Assembly (NCBI GenBank): GCA_000296795.1
Contig: BAFH01000003.1
Location: 434,401-498,400, forward strand
Reading direction: 5' to 3'
Length of the DNA: 64,000 nucleotides
Source: Candidatus Jettenia caeni
GTDB lineage: Bacteria; Planctomycetota; Brocadiia; Brocadiales; Brocadiaceae
Part shown: positions 63,488 to 64,000 of the stretch, piece by piece
How the letters are laid out: every line of letters begins with the position of its first letter
How positions within the stretch are numbered: position 1 is the first letter of the stretch
The notes under the pieces: model-generated
Seen by the model: only the letters and a program-made list of their open reading frames with translations
What the model was told of the DNA's origin: nothing
Databases searched by the model: none
Translations under genes and position numbers: made by a program

Positions 63488-64000
63488 AATCAGTTCTCCT
63501 TAATTATCAAAGCAATATTTCTGTAAAACATACCTAAATTTTCTTAAAGGATTTTTATAGATTATAGATTAAGGAAATGAATTATACTTAACGATAATTT
63601 GGTTGTCAAGCATCAACGCAATAAATAAAATAACAAAAAAGAGGCTGTTATTCACAAATTTTAATTTCTTAACTCTTTTGATAATATGGATATAAAATCG
63701 CTTGACTTGATTAAAATTATAGTTTAAAATTTGATCCTTAATGAATGTTGCATAATTATATCTTATGTTTTTGGAAGTAAATCATAGTAAGATATTTTTA
63801 ATAAATTGAATCTTGAGGTTAACATTATTATAGTTTTGTTAATGTTTACGATTTATTATACGCATTTAGTGTTAAATTAAGTAAAAAATAAGAAATTTGA
63901 CCTAAGAAAATGTTACTCAGATATTAAATATTAGTTAAAAAGTTGTAGAAATGAATAAAAAAATGGCGTATCAACGATTAGTATATCACCTTAGTTGGGA
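63488..64000. other. AT-rich intergenic region at window end
   Basis: About 510 bases, strongly AT-rich. A TTGACT (about 63702) followed by TTAAAAT-like sequence may be a promoter on the plus strand. ATG at 63951 opens a frame (MNKKMAYQRLVYHLSW) that runs off the window end and could be the start of a gene, but lacks an evident ribosome site. Confidence 0.3.

Noticed and set aside
1-64000. tRNA or rRNA genes
   Set aside because: Intergenic regions were read for cloverleaf-like or rRNA-like stretches and none was convincing; a tRNAscan-type search would be needed to exclude them fully.

Overview
The window looks like a chromosomal segment of a low-to-moderate GC Gram-negative bacterium that makes many exported c-type cytochromes. 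It carries a System II cytochrome c maturation pair (ResB/CcsB + CcsA), two exported di-heme peroxidase-like proteins, an NrfJ-like exported OB-fold protein, an exported Fe/Mn superoxide dismutase, two GroEL copies and many palindromic intergenic repeats. This combination would fit an anammox planctomycete (Brocadiales), but that is an inference: the window has no rRNA, hydrazine or nitrite metabolism gene to prove it. I recognised no tRNA, rRNA or CRISPR array.

Layout. 1-2,345: end of a phosphohexomutase, malQ, and a frameshifted PepSY-like gene. 2,592-8,313: ferritin-like protein, atypical Ser/Thr kinase, a 55-residue Cys-rich protein, a metallo-beta-lactamase/rhodanese protein and a BLH-type phosphatase. 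8,398-12,978: two di-heme peroxidase paralogues and an exported superoxide dismutase, each followed by the same 74-79 bp hairpin element. 13,435-25,368: a stretch bounded by two nearly identical IS903-type insertion sequences in opposite orientation, holding an OpuB-type osmolyte importer, an internally deleted IS110 transposase, a YihY membrane protein, the NrfJ-like protein and an asparagine synthetase homologue without its cysteine nucleophile. 25,610-28,528: truncated metallophosphoesterase, DUF1326 protein and a pyruvate-decarboxylase-like enzyme.

28,618-36,051 is a restriction-modification/accessory island: Type III mod, a frameshifted DUF559 nuclease and Type III res in one operon, then a DUF2130 protein and a wrecked ATP-binding regulator. 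Palindromic repeats have entered mod (three times) and the DUF559 gene in frame, adding 'PTPNPSQEGN'-like peptides. 36,308-41,161 is a run of plus-strand genes: purine-type deaminase, SMR/Gdx exporter, esterase, YjbQ, CPBP protease and tyrS. 41,621-47,412 runs on the minus strand: argC, lon, hsp20 and a first groEL. 47,837-51,825: DUF2905, UbiA prenyltransferase, a lone receiver-domain protein, groES and a second groEL ending at a strong terminator.

52,009-61,970 is a housekeeping run on the plus strand: purB, thiE, hisI, an OmpA-like lipoprotein, ccsB-ccsA, acylphosphatase, DUF167 and ileS. The minus strand then carries holB and a lipoyl-domain protein with a long poly-acidic tail encoded by a trinucleotide microsatellite.

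Functional themes are proteostasis (lon, hsp20, two groEL), periplasmic redox and oxidative-stress defence (two di-heme peroxidases, superoxide dismutase, cytochrome maturation) and heavy repeat/IS activity that has broken several accessory genes. The most unusual observations are the shared 3' hairpin after three redox genes and the in-frame repeat insertions in the Type III methyltransferase.
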